Source: JBDTSW01 sp963758845
GTDB taxonomy: Bacteria; Actinomycetota; Thermoleophilia; Solirubrobacterales; 70-9
NCBI GenBank assembly: GCA_963758845.1
Contig: CAVWWX010000002.1
Location: 496,001-560,000, forward strand
Direction: 5' to 3'
DNA length: 64,000 nucleotides
A program made the translations under genes and the position numbers. Position 1 is the first letter of the stretch; each line of letters starts with the position of its first letter. Below, in pieces: positions 32,687 through 40,044 of this stretch. The notes under the pieces were generated by a model. That model saw nothing but the letters and a program-made list of their open reading frames with translations, did no database searches and had not been told where the DNA came from.

Positions 32687-33144
32687 CCGGCGGGCGGGGC
32701 CTCGCGCCGCGGGCCGAGGATCGAATCGACGTCCGGCGGCAGCTCGTCGGCCACGATGTCGGCGAGCGTGACGCGCTCGAGGACGCCGCGGACGTTCTCG
32801 CGCAGCGCCATCCAGACCCGGGCGAGCGGTTCCGCCGATCCGGTGTAGGCGAGCTCGTCTGGCGACGCTCCGCGCACGCTCGCGAGCGGTCCCTCGACGG
32901 CGCGGATCACGTCGGCGACCGTAACCTCCCGCGGAAGTCGGCTCAGCCAATAGCCGCCCTCGGCACCACGGCGGCTCTGCACCAGCCCGCTGTGGCGGAG
33001 CTCGGAGAGGATGTTCTCCAGGAACGGCATCGGGATCTCCTGCGCGGTCGAGATCTCTTCGCCCTTGATCGGGGTCCCCTCGTCCCCAGCGGCGAGCTCG
33101 ATCAGCGCGCGGACGGCGTAGTCGGCCTTGGCGGAAACCCTCAT
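32683..33144 (-). CDS. Rrf2 family transcriptional regulator without cluster cysteines
   Basis: 153 residues. The N-terminal winged helix reads MRVSAKADYAVRALIELAA and IPMPFLENILSELRHSGLVQSRRGAEGGYWLSR, classic Rrf2 sequences. The region where IscR and NsrR keep three cysteines contains none here, so it should not hold an iron-sulfur cluster; in that respect it is like CymR, the cysteine regulator. Directly convergent with the sulfate importer operon, it is a good candidate regulator of sulfur uptake. The start overlaps the stop of the DNA ligase gene (ATGA), so it may be cotranscribed with the ligase. Confidence 0.88.
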   Translation of the reverse strand: MRVSAKADYAVRALIELAAGDEGTPIKGEEISTAQEIPMPFLENILSELRHSGLVQSRRGAEGGYWLSRLPREVTVADVIRAVEGPLASVRGASPDELAYTGSAEPLARVWMALRENVRGVLERVTLADIVADELPPDVDSILGPRREAPPAG

Positions 33145-34616
33145 GCGCCTGATTCTCCCGCACCGGCGTCGTCCGGCGCATCATCATCGGAATACCTGAC
33201 CTGTCGCGGGTCGCGGTCGTCGCGCAGGCCCTTGAACGAGGGCGCTCGCAGGGTGCGCGCTTGGGTCCACTCGCGGAACTCGACCTCTGCGACCAGCCGG
33301 GGCTCGACGAAGACGGCCTCCTTCGGCGGCTTGCGCCCGGCGAAGGGCGAAACGTCCGTGCGCAGCCTCGCCAGCGTGCGGGCGAGGTCGCGCAGGGTCT
33401 CCTGGCTGAAGCCGGTCCCGACTCGCCCCGCGTAGCGCAGGGCCAGCTGATCGCCGTCAGGCTCGTGGAAGCCGACGAGCAGCGATCCGATCGAGTCCGA
33501 CCGGCTGCCCTCGCCGGGCATCCAGCCGCCGATCACGAAGTCCTGGGAGAGGACGTTCTTGACCTTGATCCACGAGCTCGAGCGGCGCCCCGGCGTGTAG
33601 CGGCTGTCGAGGCGCTTGGCGACGACCCCCTCCAGGCCCTGGGTGTGCGTGAGGTCCAGCAGGGCCTGGCCGTCGCCCTGGTGCTGAGCCGGGGTCTGCC
33701 ATGAGGGACCGTCCAGCTCGAGCCCAGCCAGCAGCCGGCGTCGGTCCGAGTAGGGGAGGTCGTGAAGCTCGCGGCCCTCCAGGAAGAGGAGGTCGAAGAG
33801 CACATAGGTCACCGGCGTGTCGGCCATCCGGCGGCGCACCGCCGCCTCGGAGCCGAGGTGCATTCGCCGCTGCAGGCGCTGGAAGCCGGGGCGGCCCTCC
33901 TCGTCGAACGCGACGATCTCGCCGTCCAGCACGACCTGGGCCTGCCCCAGCTCGGCCGCGATCGGCCGCAGCTCGGGGTACTGCGAGGTGATGTCGCGGC
34001 CGTTCCGGCTCTCCAGCCGCAGGTGCCCGGCGTCGCAGTAGCCGATCGCCCGCACCCCGTCCCATTTCAGCTCGTATGCCCAGCTCCCGTCGTCGCGCGG
34101 GAGCTTCCCCAGCGTGGCCATCATCGGCTTGACCCGCTCGGGCATGGGCAGGCGGCCCGGGTCGGAGGGCGGGTCCATCCGGTGGATCATCCAGTTGCGA
34201 CCCTTGGTGGGAAAGAGGCCGTAGGTCCCATCGACGCGCTCGCCGTGGAGCGCGACCGTGATCTTCTTGTCGGTCCACTCGAGCGCCTCGTACGTGCCCG
34301 CGTCCCAGACGGTCATCGTGCCGGCGCCGTACTCACCCTTTGGGATCTCGCCGTGAAAGGCCAGGTACTCGAGCGGGTGGTCCTCGGTGTGGACCGCCAG
34401 GCGGTTCTCCTTCGGGTGTGGCGGCAGACCCTTCGGCAGCGCCCAGGAGACGGCCACCCCGTCGCGCTCCAGCCGCAGGTCCCAGTGCAGCCTGCGGGCG
34501 TGGTGCTCCTGGACGACGAACCGCCCACCCTCGCCCGCGCCCTCACCGCCGCGCGGCTCGGGCGTACGGTCGAATGACCGCTTGCGCTCGTACTCGGACA
34601 GCTTCCTCCGCGCCAC
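33141..34616 (-). CDS. ATP-dependent DNA ligase with N-terminal 3'-phosphoesterase domain (LigD-like, no polymerase)
   Basis: 491 residues from the GTG at 34616, six bases after a TACGAT -10 box; the frame runs on upstream through the tRNA-Lys gene but that is not coding. Residues about 25-150 are the LigD phosphoesterase domain (FVVQEHHARRLHWDLRLE with the metal His/Asp, FHGEIPKGEYGAG, MIHRMDPP). Then the ligase core: motif I ELKWDGVRAI with the adenylated lysine, SRNGRDITSQYPEL, VLDGEIVAFD, VLFDLLFLEG, GLEGVVAKRLDS and WIKVKN, and an OB domain with RYAGRVGTGFS. It probably acts in Ku-dependent end joining or base repair; no ku gene is in the window. Confidence 0.9.
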   Translation of the reverse strand: MARRKLSEYERKRSFDRTPEPRGGEGAGEGGRFVVQEHHARRLHWDLRLERDGVAVSWALPKGLPPHPKENRLAVHTEDHPLEYLAFHGEIPKGEYGAGTMTVWDAGTYEALEWTDKKITVALHGERVDGTYGLFPTKGRNWMIHRMDPPSDPGRLPMPERVKPMMATLGKLPRDDGSWAYELKWDGVRAIGYCDAGHLRLESRNGRDITSQYPELRPIAAELGQAQVVLDGEIVAFDEEGRPGFQRLQRRMHLGSEAAVRRRMADTPVTYVLFDLLFLEGRELHDLPYSDRRRLLAGLELDGPSWQTPAQHQGDGQALLDLTHTQGLEGVVAKRLDSRYTPGRRSSSWIKVKNVLSQDFVIGGWMPGEGSRSDSIGSLLVGFHEPDGDQLALRYAGRVGTGFSQETLRDLARTLARLRTDVSPFAGRKPPKEAVFVEPRLVAEVEFREWTQARTLRAPSFKGLRDDRDPRQVRYSDDDAPDDAGAGESGA

Positions 34617-34622
34617 GCTTCG

Positions 34623-34628
34623 ATCGTA
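34623..34628 (-). promoter_or_regulatory. -10 box TACGAT of the DNA ligase gene (leaderless type)
   Basis: On the minus strand TACGAT is followed by six bases and the GTG start at 34616, so transcription would begin at or beside the start codon. The placement supports the chosen start. Confidence 0.5.
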
Positions 34629-34654
34629 GGGGCGCCATTCGTCATCATGGGCGC

Positions 34655-34729
34655 GCCCCCGTTGCGTAACTGGTGAACGCACTCGCCTTTTAAGCGAGCG
34701 AAAAGTGGGTTCGAGTCCCACCGGGGGTA
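34655..34729 (+). tRNA. tRNA-Lys(TTT), slightly unusual
   Basis: 75 bases. Acceptor GCCCCCG/CGGGGGT pairs except that the first pair is G-T; D arm GCGT/ACGC with loop AACTGGTGA; anticodon stem CTCGC/GCGAG with loop CTTTTAA (anticodon TTT); T arm GTGGG-TTCGAGT-CCCAC; discriminator A, no encoded CCA. The variable region is six bases (CGAAAA) and leaves A at the position expected to pair with A15, so the usual purine-pyrimidine Levitt pair is absent. It lies head to head with the ligase gene. Confidence 0.88.
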
Positions 34730-34774
34730 CTAGGCGGCGGTCTGCTCCTCGGCGGCAGGCATCCCGCGACGGGT

Positions 34775-34780
34775 TAGAGT
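34775..34780 (+). promoter_or_regulatory. -10 box TAGAGT of the DUF4260 gene (leaderless type)
   Basis: TAGAGT is followed by six bases and the GTG start at 34787; no Shine-Dalgarno precedes that GTG. This supports a leaderless message. Confidence 0.45.
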
Positions 34781-34786
34781 CGCTCC

Positions 34787-35143
34787 GTGTCGCGCCCGGG
34801 GATCCTGCTCAGACTCGAAGGCGCCGCCGTGTTCGGCGTGGCGCTCGCCCTCTACCTGGACGCCGACTTCAGCGTCCTCGCGTTCATCCTCCTGCTCCTG
34901 GTCCCTGACCTGTCGATCGCCGGTTACGCGTTCGGCAGGCGGGTCGGCGCGGCCACCTACAACCTCGTGCACCTCGAGGTGTGGCCGCTCGTCCTGGTCG
35001 CCATCGGCGTCATCGGCGACGAGTCGACTCTGGTGCAGGTGGGGCTGATCTGGCTCGCGCACATCGGCATCGACCGCGCCGTCGGCCTGGGCTTCAAGTA
35101 CGCCGACGCGGACTTCCAGGACACCCACCTCGGGAGGGTCTAG
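34787..35143 (+). CDS. DUF4260 family small membrane protein
   Basis: 118 residues, four short hydrophobic segments. LLRLEGAAVFGVALALYL, LLVPDLSIAGYAFGRRVGAATYNLVH, IWLAHIGIDRAVGLGFKYA and the C-terminal FQDTHLGRV are hallmark DUF4260 sequences. The conserved His, Asp and Lys residues on the same membrane face suggest an enzymatic or transport role, but function is unknown for the family. Single gene between tRNA-Lys and the histone-like gene. Confidence 0.9.
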   Translation: MSRPGILLRLEGAAVFGVALALYLDADFSVLAFILLLLVPDLSIAGYAFGRRVGAATYNLVHLEVWPLVLVAIGVIGDESTLVQVGLIWLAHIGIDRAVGLGFKYADADFQDTHLGRV

Positions 35144-35160
35144 GCGCCCGCCCCGCAGGG

Positions 35161-35460
35161 TCAGGCGCGGGTCTTGGCTCCCTTCCGAGCAGAGCGCCGG
35201 CGCTTCGCGGAGTTGGCCTTGCGTGTCCGCGCCGCCTTCTTGGCCGCCGCTGAGCGCTTTCGCGAGCCGCCTCCGGCGCGCTTGCGGATCGCGTCGGCGG
35301 CCTTGGTCAGCTCATCGGCGATGTCATGCGCTTTGGCCGGCTTCTTCGAGCCCTTCTTCGGCACGGCTTCTGCCGCCCGCGACGCGATCTTCTTCCTCAC
35401 GCCGCTGTCGCGGAGCCTGGAGTAGAGCTTGCCGTCGGGCTTGGGCTTGGTCTTGGCCAT
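35161..35460 (-). CDS. Lys/Arg-rich histone-like protein
   Basis: 99 residues from the ATG at 35460 (AAAGGGA upstream; a TTG one codon earlier is also possible). The first 60 residues contain a helical segment (LRDSGVRKKIASRAAEAV, HDIADELTKAADAIRKRAGGG); the last 32 are almost wholly Lys, Arg, Ala and Ser (SAAAKKAARTRKANSAKRR), like the C-terminal tails of histone H1-like or HupB-type nucleoid proteins. It lacks a recognisable HU core. DNA or RNA binding is therefore likely but the family is uncertain. Confidence 0.7.
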   Translation of the reverse strand: MAKTKPKPDGKLYSRLRDSGVRKKIASRAAEAVPKKGSKKPAKAHDIADELTKAADAIRKRAGGGSRKRSAAAKKAARTRKANSAKRRRSARKGAKTRA

Positions 35461-35531
35461 CAAATCCCTTTCGTCGGGGTCTCGTCCCGTCTACCCACGG
35501 GGTCGCGTCTGAGCCATGACCCGCGCTGGGC

Positions 35532-36197
35532 TCACTCCTCGACCACCCGGCCGCCCACCTCCGCTCGGCCGTCGTCCAGTGGCCGGGCATGCAGGAGCGA
35601 CCCGGCGCCCTGGTGGATCTCGATCGACCGGCCGAGCTGGGCGGTGAGCTGGAGGGCGGCCGAGCCGGTCGCCTCGTCCTCGGGGATGGCGTCGACGGGG
35701 GCGAAGACGCGCATGCGGACCACGCCCGCCTCCTCGTCGATCCAGGCCCACCGCGCCTGCTCGCCCTCGAAGTCCGCGGGCACCAGGGCGTCGATCTCGG
35801 CGGCTGATCCGAGCTGCTCGTACTCCCACGCCGGCCCCCACTCCGGCCTTGCGGCGACGTAGGGGACGTCGCCCTCGAACCGCACCTCGACCTCGCCGGC
35901 CGGCGGGCGCAGCGCCGGCACCTCGAGGCCCGCCTCGCGCAGCAGCCACGCCGTCCCGACCAGGGGATGGCCGGCGAGCGGGAGCTCGGCCATCGGGGTG
36001 AAGATCCTCATCACGCCGCGCTCGGCATCGTCGACGAACACGGTCTCGGAGAACCCGAGCTCGTGGGCGATCGGCTGGCGGTCACCCTCCGCGATCGCTG
36101 CGCCATCGAGAAACACGCCGAGCGGGTTCCCGCCGGTGCCGTCCTCGGCGCAGAAGACCCTCGCCACCCGCAGCCCGGGATGCTCCCGCGCGCCCAC
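35532..36197 (-). CDS. PhzF family isomerase/epimerase-like protein
   Basis: 221 residues from a GTG three bases after the purH stop. The family signature is present: RVARVFCAEDGTGGNPLGVFLDG at the start, LGFSETVFVDD with the catalytic Glu, FTPMAELPLAGHPLVGTAWLL, and the second-half DEATGSAALQLTAQLG. At 221 residues it is shorter than most members (about 260-300), with a compact middle. PhzF folds catalyse isomerisations; the substrate here is unknown. It may be cotranscribed with purH. Confidence 0.87.
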   Translation of the reverse strand: MGAREHPGLRVARVFCAEDGTGGNPLGVFLDGAAIAEGDRQPIAHELGFSETVFVDDAERGVMRIFTPMAELPLAGHPLVGTAWLLREAGLEVPALRPPAGEVEVRFEGDVPYVAARPEWGPAWEYEQLGSAAEIDALVPADFEGEQARWAWIDEEAGVVRMRVFAPVDAIPEDEATGSAALQLTAQLGRSIEIHQGAGSLLHARPLDDGRAEVGGRVVEE

Positions 36198-36200
36198 GGG

Positions 36201-37820
36201 CTAGTGGCGGAAGTGGCGGCGACCGGTGAAGACCATCGCGACGCCGGCATCGTCGCAGGCGGCGATCACCTCGTTGTCGCGCACCGACCCGCCGGGCTGG
36301 ATGAAGGCCACAGCGCCGGCCTCGATCGCCCGCTGCGGCCCGTCGCTGAAGGGGAAGAAGGCGTCGGAGGCGACCACCGAGCCCTCGAGCGGCCGCGAGA
36401 CCCCGTCCCCGGCCGCGTCCTGGGCCTTCTCGATCGCGATCCGCACCGAATCCACCCGGCTCATCTGGCCGGCGCCGATGCCCAGCGTCGCCCCGTCGCG
36501 GGCGAACACGATCGCGTTCGAGCGGACGTGGCGGCACACCTTCCAGGCGAACTCGAGATCCGCCCAGCGATCCTCGTCGGGACCGACCTTCGTGGCGACC
36601 TCCATCCCCGCCCGCTTCTCGGTCACCCGGTCAGGCTCCTGCACGAGCAGGCCGCCGCGGACCCGTTTCACGTCGCGCTCCCGCGCGCCGGCGTCGCGAC
36701 GCTCGCCGTCCTCGAGGATCCGGACCGCCTCCTTGCGACGCAGCACCTCCAGCGCCCCCTCGTCGTAGCCGGGGGCGATCAGCACCTCGATGAAGTTCTC
36801 GTGCAGGCGCTCCGCCAGCGCGGCATTGACCGGCCGGTTGAGCGCGATCACACCGCCGAATGCCGACAGCGGGTCGCAGGCGAGAGCCCGGTCGTACGCG
36901 TCCCCCACCGACTCGGCGACCGCGGCGCCGCAGGGGTTGTTGTGCTTGACGATCACCGCCGCCGGCTCGTCGAACTCCTCCAGCAGCCGCCGCGCCGAAT
37001 CAAGGTCGAGCACGTTGTTGAACGAGAGCGCCCTGCCGTGGAGCTTCGCCACCTTGGAGAGGACGTGGGCGCGCGCGCCCGTCTCGACGTACAGCGCCGC
37101 CGTCTGATGCGGGTTCTCCCCGTAGGAGAGGTCGAGGAACTTCTCGTGCGCCATCACCCAGTGGCTCGGGTAGGCCTCATAGCGCATCGAGAACCAGCGG
37201 GAGATAGCGGCGTCGTAACGCGCGGTCAGGGCGAACGCCTCGTTTGCCAGCCAGTGGCGAGTCTCGGCCGAGACCTCCCCGCCCGACTCCTGGAGCTCGG
37301 CGAGAACCGCGTCGTAGCTCTCCGGGCGCACGACGACGGCCACCCCGCCGTGATTCTTCGCGGCCGCGCGGATCATCGTCGGCCCACCGATGTCGATGTT
37401 CTCCACCGCCTCGGCCTCGGTCACGTCCGCGGCCGCGACGGTGCGCTCGAACGGGTAGAGGTTGACGCACACCAGGTCGATCGCCTCGAGCCCCTCCGCG
37501 TCCAGCGTCCGCATGTGCTCGGGGTCATCGCGCCGCGCCAAGAGGCCCGCGTAGAGCCGGGGGTGCAGCGTCTTCACGCGGCCGTCGAGGATCTCCGGCG
37601 AGCCCGTCAGGTCGGCGACGTCGCGGACCTCGACGCCGGCCTCACGCAATGCCGCAGCCGTTCCTCCGGTCGACACGACCTCGATCCCGAGCGCGGCGAG
37701 CCCATTGGCGAAGTCGGCGACGCCCGTCTTGTCGGAGACCGATACGAGCGCGCGCTGGACGCGTACCGGCACACCGCCCGCGCCGGCCGGCCCCGCCTCC
37801 ATCTCGGATCGCGCCTCCAT
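36201..37820 (-). CDS. purH: Bifunctional AICAR formyltransferase/IMP cyclohydrolase
   Basis: 539 residues carrying out the last two steps of IMP synthesis. The N-terminal cyclohydrolase has ALVSVSDKTGVADFANGL, STGGTAAALREAGVEV, HPRLYAGLLARRDDPEH, NLYPFERTVA and NIDIGGPTMIRAAAKNH; the C-terminal formyltransferase has YGENPHQTAALY, LSFNNVLDLDSA, VIVKHNNPCGAAVAE and SDAFFPFSDG. Two in-frame ATGs (37820 and 37802) are possible starts; neither has ideal ribosome-binding spacing. It follows purN by 12 bases in a recQ-purN-purH order on the minus strand. Confidence 0.96.
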   Translation of the reverse strand: MEARSEMEAGPAGAGGVPVRVQRALVSVSDKTGVADFANGLAALGIEVVSTGGTAAALREAGVEVRDVADLTGSPEILDGRVKTLHPRLYAGLLARRDDPEHMRTLDAEGLEAIDLVCVNLYPFERTVAAADVTEAEAVENIDIGGPTMIRAAAKNHGGVAVVVRPESYDAVLAELQESGGEVSAETRHWLANEAFALTARYDAAISRWFSMRYEAYPSHWVMAHEKFLDLSYGENPHQTAALYVETGARAHVLSKVAKLHGRALSFNNVLDLDSARRLLEEFDEPAAVIVKHNNPCGAAVAESVGDAYDRALACDPLSAFGGVIALNRPVNAALAERLHENFIEVLIAPGYDEGALEVLRRKEAVRILEDGERRDAGARERDVKRVRGGLLVQEPDRVTEKRAGMEVATKVGPDEDRWADLEFAWKVCRHVRSNAIVFARDGATLGIGAGQMSRVDSVRIAIEKAQDAAGDGVSRPLEGSVVASDAFFPFSDGPQRAIEAGAVAFIQPGGSVRDNEVIAACDDAGVAMVFTGRRHFRH

Positions 37821-37832
37821 CTCCGAGCGAGT

Positions 37833-38462
37833 CTATGGACGGGCCGCGTCCTGGGCGATCTCGACGATCCGGCCGTCGACCCGCACCCTTCCGTCGGCGA
37901 TCATCCTGATCGCTTCGGGGTAGATCGCGTGCTCGGTCGCGTGGATCGCGGCCTCGAGCGAGTCGCGGTCGCGGTCGGCGGGAACCGGGACCGGGCGCTG
38001 GATGATGATCGGCCCCGAGTCCACGCCCGCGTCGACGAAATGGATCGTCACCCCGGTGATCCGCACGCCGGCATCGAGGGCCTGGCCGATGGCGTCGAGG
38101 CCCGGAAACGAGGGCAGCAGGGCGGGATGGACGTTCACCACCCGGTTCTCGAACCGGCCGACGAACTCCTCGGAGAGCAGCTCCATGTACCCGGCGAGCA
38201 CCACGAGGTCGATCTCGAGCCCGTCGAGCCAATCGCCGATCGCGGCATCGCGAGCCTCGCGATCCTCATGCTCGCCGGCCGGGAACACGGCGGTCGCCAC
38301 GCCGGCCGCCTCGGCCCGCTCCAGGGCTCCCGCGCCCGTCTTGTTCGAGCCGACGCCCACGACCTCGATCCCGTCGGAGCCGTGGAGCCGGTCCAGGATC
38401 GCCTGGAGGTTGGTCCCAGCGCCCGAGGCGAGCACAGCCAGGCGGAACGTGGCCGCGGACAA
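37833..38462 (-). CDS. purN: Phosphoribosylglycinamide formyltransferase
   Basis: 209 residues from a TTG at 38462, the only start codon that keeps the FRLAVLASGAGTNLQAIL opening. VVLAGYMELLSEEFV, the catalytic NVHPALLPSFPGLDA (Asn and His) and GVTIHFVDAGVDSGPII (Asp) are intact. It adds the first formyl group in purine synthesis. It begins four bases after the recQ stop and is followed by purH. Confidence 0.94.
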   Translation of the reverse strand: MSAATFRLAVLASGAGTNLQAILDRLHGSDGIEVVGVGSNKTGAGALERAEAAGVATAVFPAGEHEDREARDAAIGDWLDGLEIDLVVLAGYMELLSEEFVGRFENRVVNVHPALLPSFPGLDAIGQALDAGVRITGVTIHFVDAGVDSGPIIIQRPVPVPADRDRDSLEAAIHATEHAIYPEAIRMIADGRVRVDGRIVEIAQDAARP

Positions 38463-38466
38463 GCGC

Positions 38467-40005
38467 CTAGGCCGCCCGCGCGGCGACCCGCAGCTTGGGG
38501 AAGCGCCCGCCCGTGGATGCCAAGAGTCCCGAGTCGATCAGGCCGTCGACCTCGCCGAGCACCTCCTCGGAACGCCAATCGTGGAAATCGCCGTAGCCGG
38601 GCAGGGCGTCGTAGTTGTACTTGCCGATCACCTTGCTCTGCCCGCCGCGAAGGATCTCCACCACGCGCGTCCGGCCGACCGAGGGCGACGCCTCGCGCAC
38701 GACGGTGACGATCGCGTCGGCGAGGTCGGCGCGCGCCGCCCCCTCGGACGGTCCCGCACCTCCACCGGTGGTCGCCGGGCGCCGCTCGACCACCGCGAGC
38801 GCCCCATCGCAGACGTCGCAGCAGCGGGCCTCGGCCACGGGCTCCCCGCTGTCCCCGAAGTGGCGCAGGATCGCCGCGCGTCGGCACGTGTCGCCGTCGA
38901 CGTAGCCCCAGACGTCCCGGTACTGGCGCCAGCGGTGCTGCTTGGCCTCGGCGTCGTCCATCTGGTTGATGAAGAAGACGTGGAGGCCCTTGTCGCGGTT
39001 CTCCGCCAGGAGGACGCAGCGCGAGGGCAGGCCGTCACGCCCGCCACGGCCCGCCTCCTGGTAGTAGGCCTCGAGTGACGACGGCACCGTCTCGTGAATG
39101 ACCGTCCGCACGTCGGCCTTGTCGACGCCCATCCCGAAAGCGTTCGTGGCGACCACCACCGGGGTCTCGCTCGCCATGAACGCTCGCTGCGCCTCGGCGC
39201 GCGGCTCGCGGTCCATGCCCGCGTGGTAGGCGGGGACGCTCACGCCCAGCTCGCGCGACAGCCACGCCGCCGTCTCGTCGGTCTTCCTGCGGGTGCCCGC
39301 GTAGACGATCGCCGGCAGGGCGCCATCCTCGCGAAGCAGCGCCATCGTGGCCTCACGCTTCGCGCGCGAGGAGCCGACGCCGACGACGTCGTAGGAGAGG
39401 TTCGGCCGGTCGAAGCCGGTGGTGATCCGAACCGGGTCCCGCAGTTCGAGCCGTTGGATCACGTCGTTCGCAACCCGCGGCGTCGCGGTGGCCGTCGCGG
39501 CGAAGATCGACCGGGCGCCCAGCTCGCGCGCCACGTCGCCCAGGCGGAAGTAGTCGGGGCGGAAGTCGTGGCCCCACTGGCTCACGCAGTGGGCCTCGTC
39601 GACGACGAACAGGCCCACCTCGGCCTCGCGCAGGCGCTCGATGAACCCCGGGGTTCCGAACCGCTCCGGCGCGACGTAGAGCATCGCGACGTCTCCCGCC
39701 AGGGCGCGCTCGAGCGCCTTCCGGTTGTCCGAGCCGTCGCGCTGGGCGTTGATCAGCTCCGCCCGCCCGCCGAGGCTGCCCACCTGGTCGACCATCAGCG
39801 AGACGAGGGGCGAGACGACGACGGCGAGCTTGGCGTCGAGGAGGGCCGGAAGCTGGTAGCAGGCGGACTTGCCGGCGCCCGTGGGCATGACCAGCAGCAC
39901 GTCCCTGCGCGCGGCCGCCGCCTCGACCGCCTCTCGCTGACCGGGGCGGAAGCCGGCGTGGCCCAGCTCGCGCTGGAGGGCGTCGGTTACAGGGTCGGCT
40001 GCCAT
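38467..40005 (-). CDS. recQ: RecQ family ATP-dependent DNA helicase
   Basis: 512 residues. Helicase motifs: GFRPGQREAVEAAA (motif 0), VMPTGAGKSACYQLPAL (Walker A), VVSPLVSLMVDQVG, FVVDEAHCVSQWGHDFRPDY (DEAH and aromatic loop), ATATATPRV, and in lobe 2 IVYAGTRRKTDETAAWL, VVVATNAFGMGVDKADVR and YQEAGRGGRDG. A zinc-binding region follows with Cys residues in CRRAAIL and CCDVCDG. The C-terminal HRDC domain is absent, so it is a short RecQ. Placement between purF and purN is probably incidental. Confidence 0.93.
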   Translation of the reverse strand: MAADPVTDALQRELGHAGFRPGQREAVEAAAARRDVLLVMPTGAGKSACYQLPALLDAKLAVVVSPLVSLMVDQVGSLGGRAELINAQRDGSDNRKALERALAGDVAMLYVAPERFGTPGFIERLREAEVGLFVVDEAHCVSQWGHDFRPDYFRLGDVARELGARSIFAATATATPRVANDVIQRLELRDPVRITTGFDRPNLSYDVVGVGSSRAKREATMALLREDGALPAIVYAGTRRKTDETAAWLSRELGVSVPAYHAGMDREPRAEAQRAFMASETPVVVATNAFGMGVDKADVRTVIHETVPSSLEAYYQEAGRGGRDGLPSRCVLLAENRDKGLHVFFINQMDDAEAKQHRWRQYRDVWGYVDGDTCRRAAILRHFGDSGEPVAEARCCDVCDGALAVVERRPATTGGGAGPSEGAARADLADAIVTVVREASPSVGRTRVVEILRGGQSKVIGKYNYDALPGYGDFHDWRSEEVLGEVDGLIDSGLLASTGGRFPKLRVAARAA

Positions 40006-40044
40006 CTATTCCATGATGGCCGACCGGGCGGCGATTCTGCCCGG

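Noticed and set aside
33141..34721. Longer start for the DNA ligase gene reaching into tRNA-Lys
   Set aside because: The extra codons are the reverse complement of the tRNA gene; the GTG at 34616 has a -10 box at leaderless distance.
35967..38708. 913-codon plus-strand frame opposite purH and purN
   Set aside because: Antisense shadow of well-conserved purine genes; translation is low-complexity His/Arg/Leu-rich without domain features.
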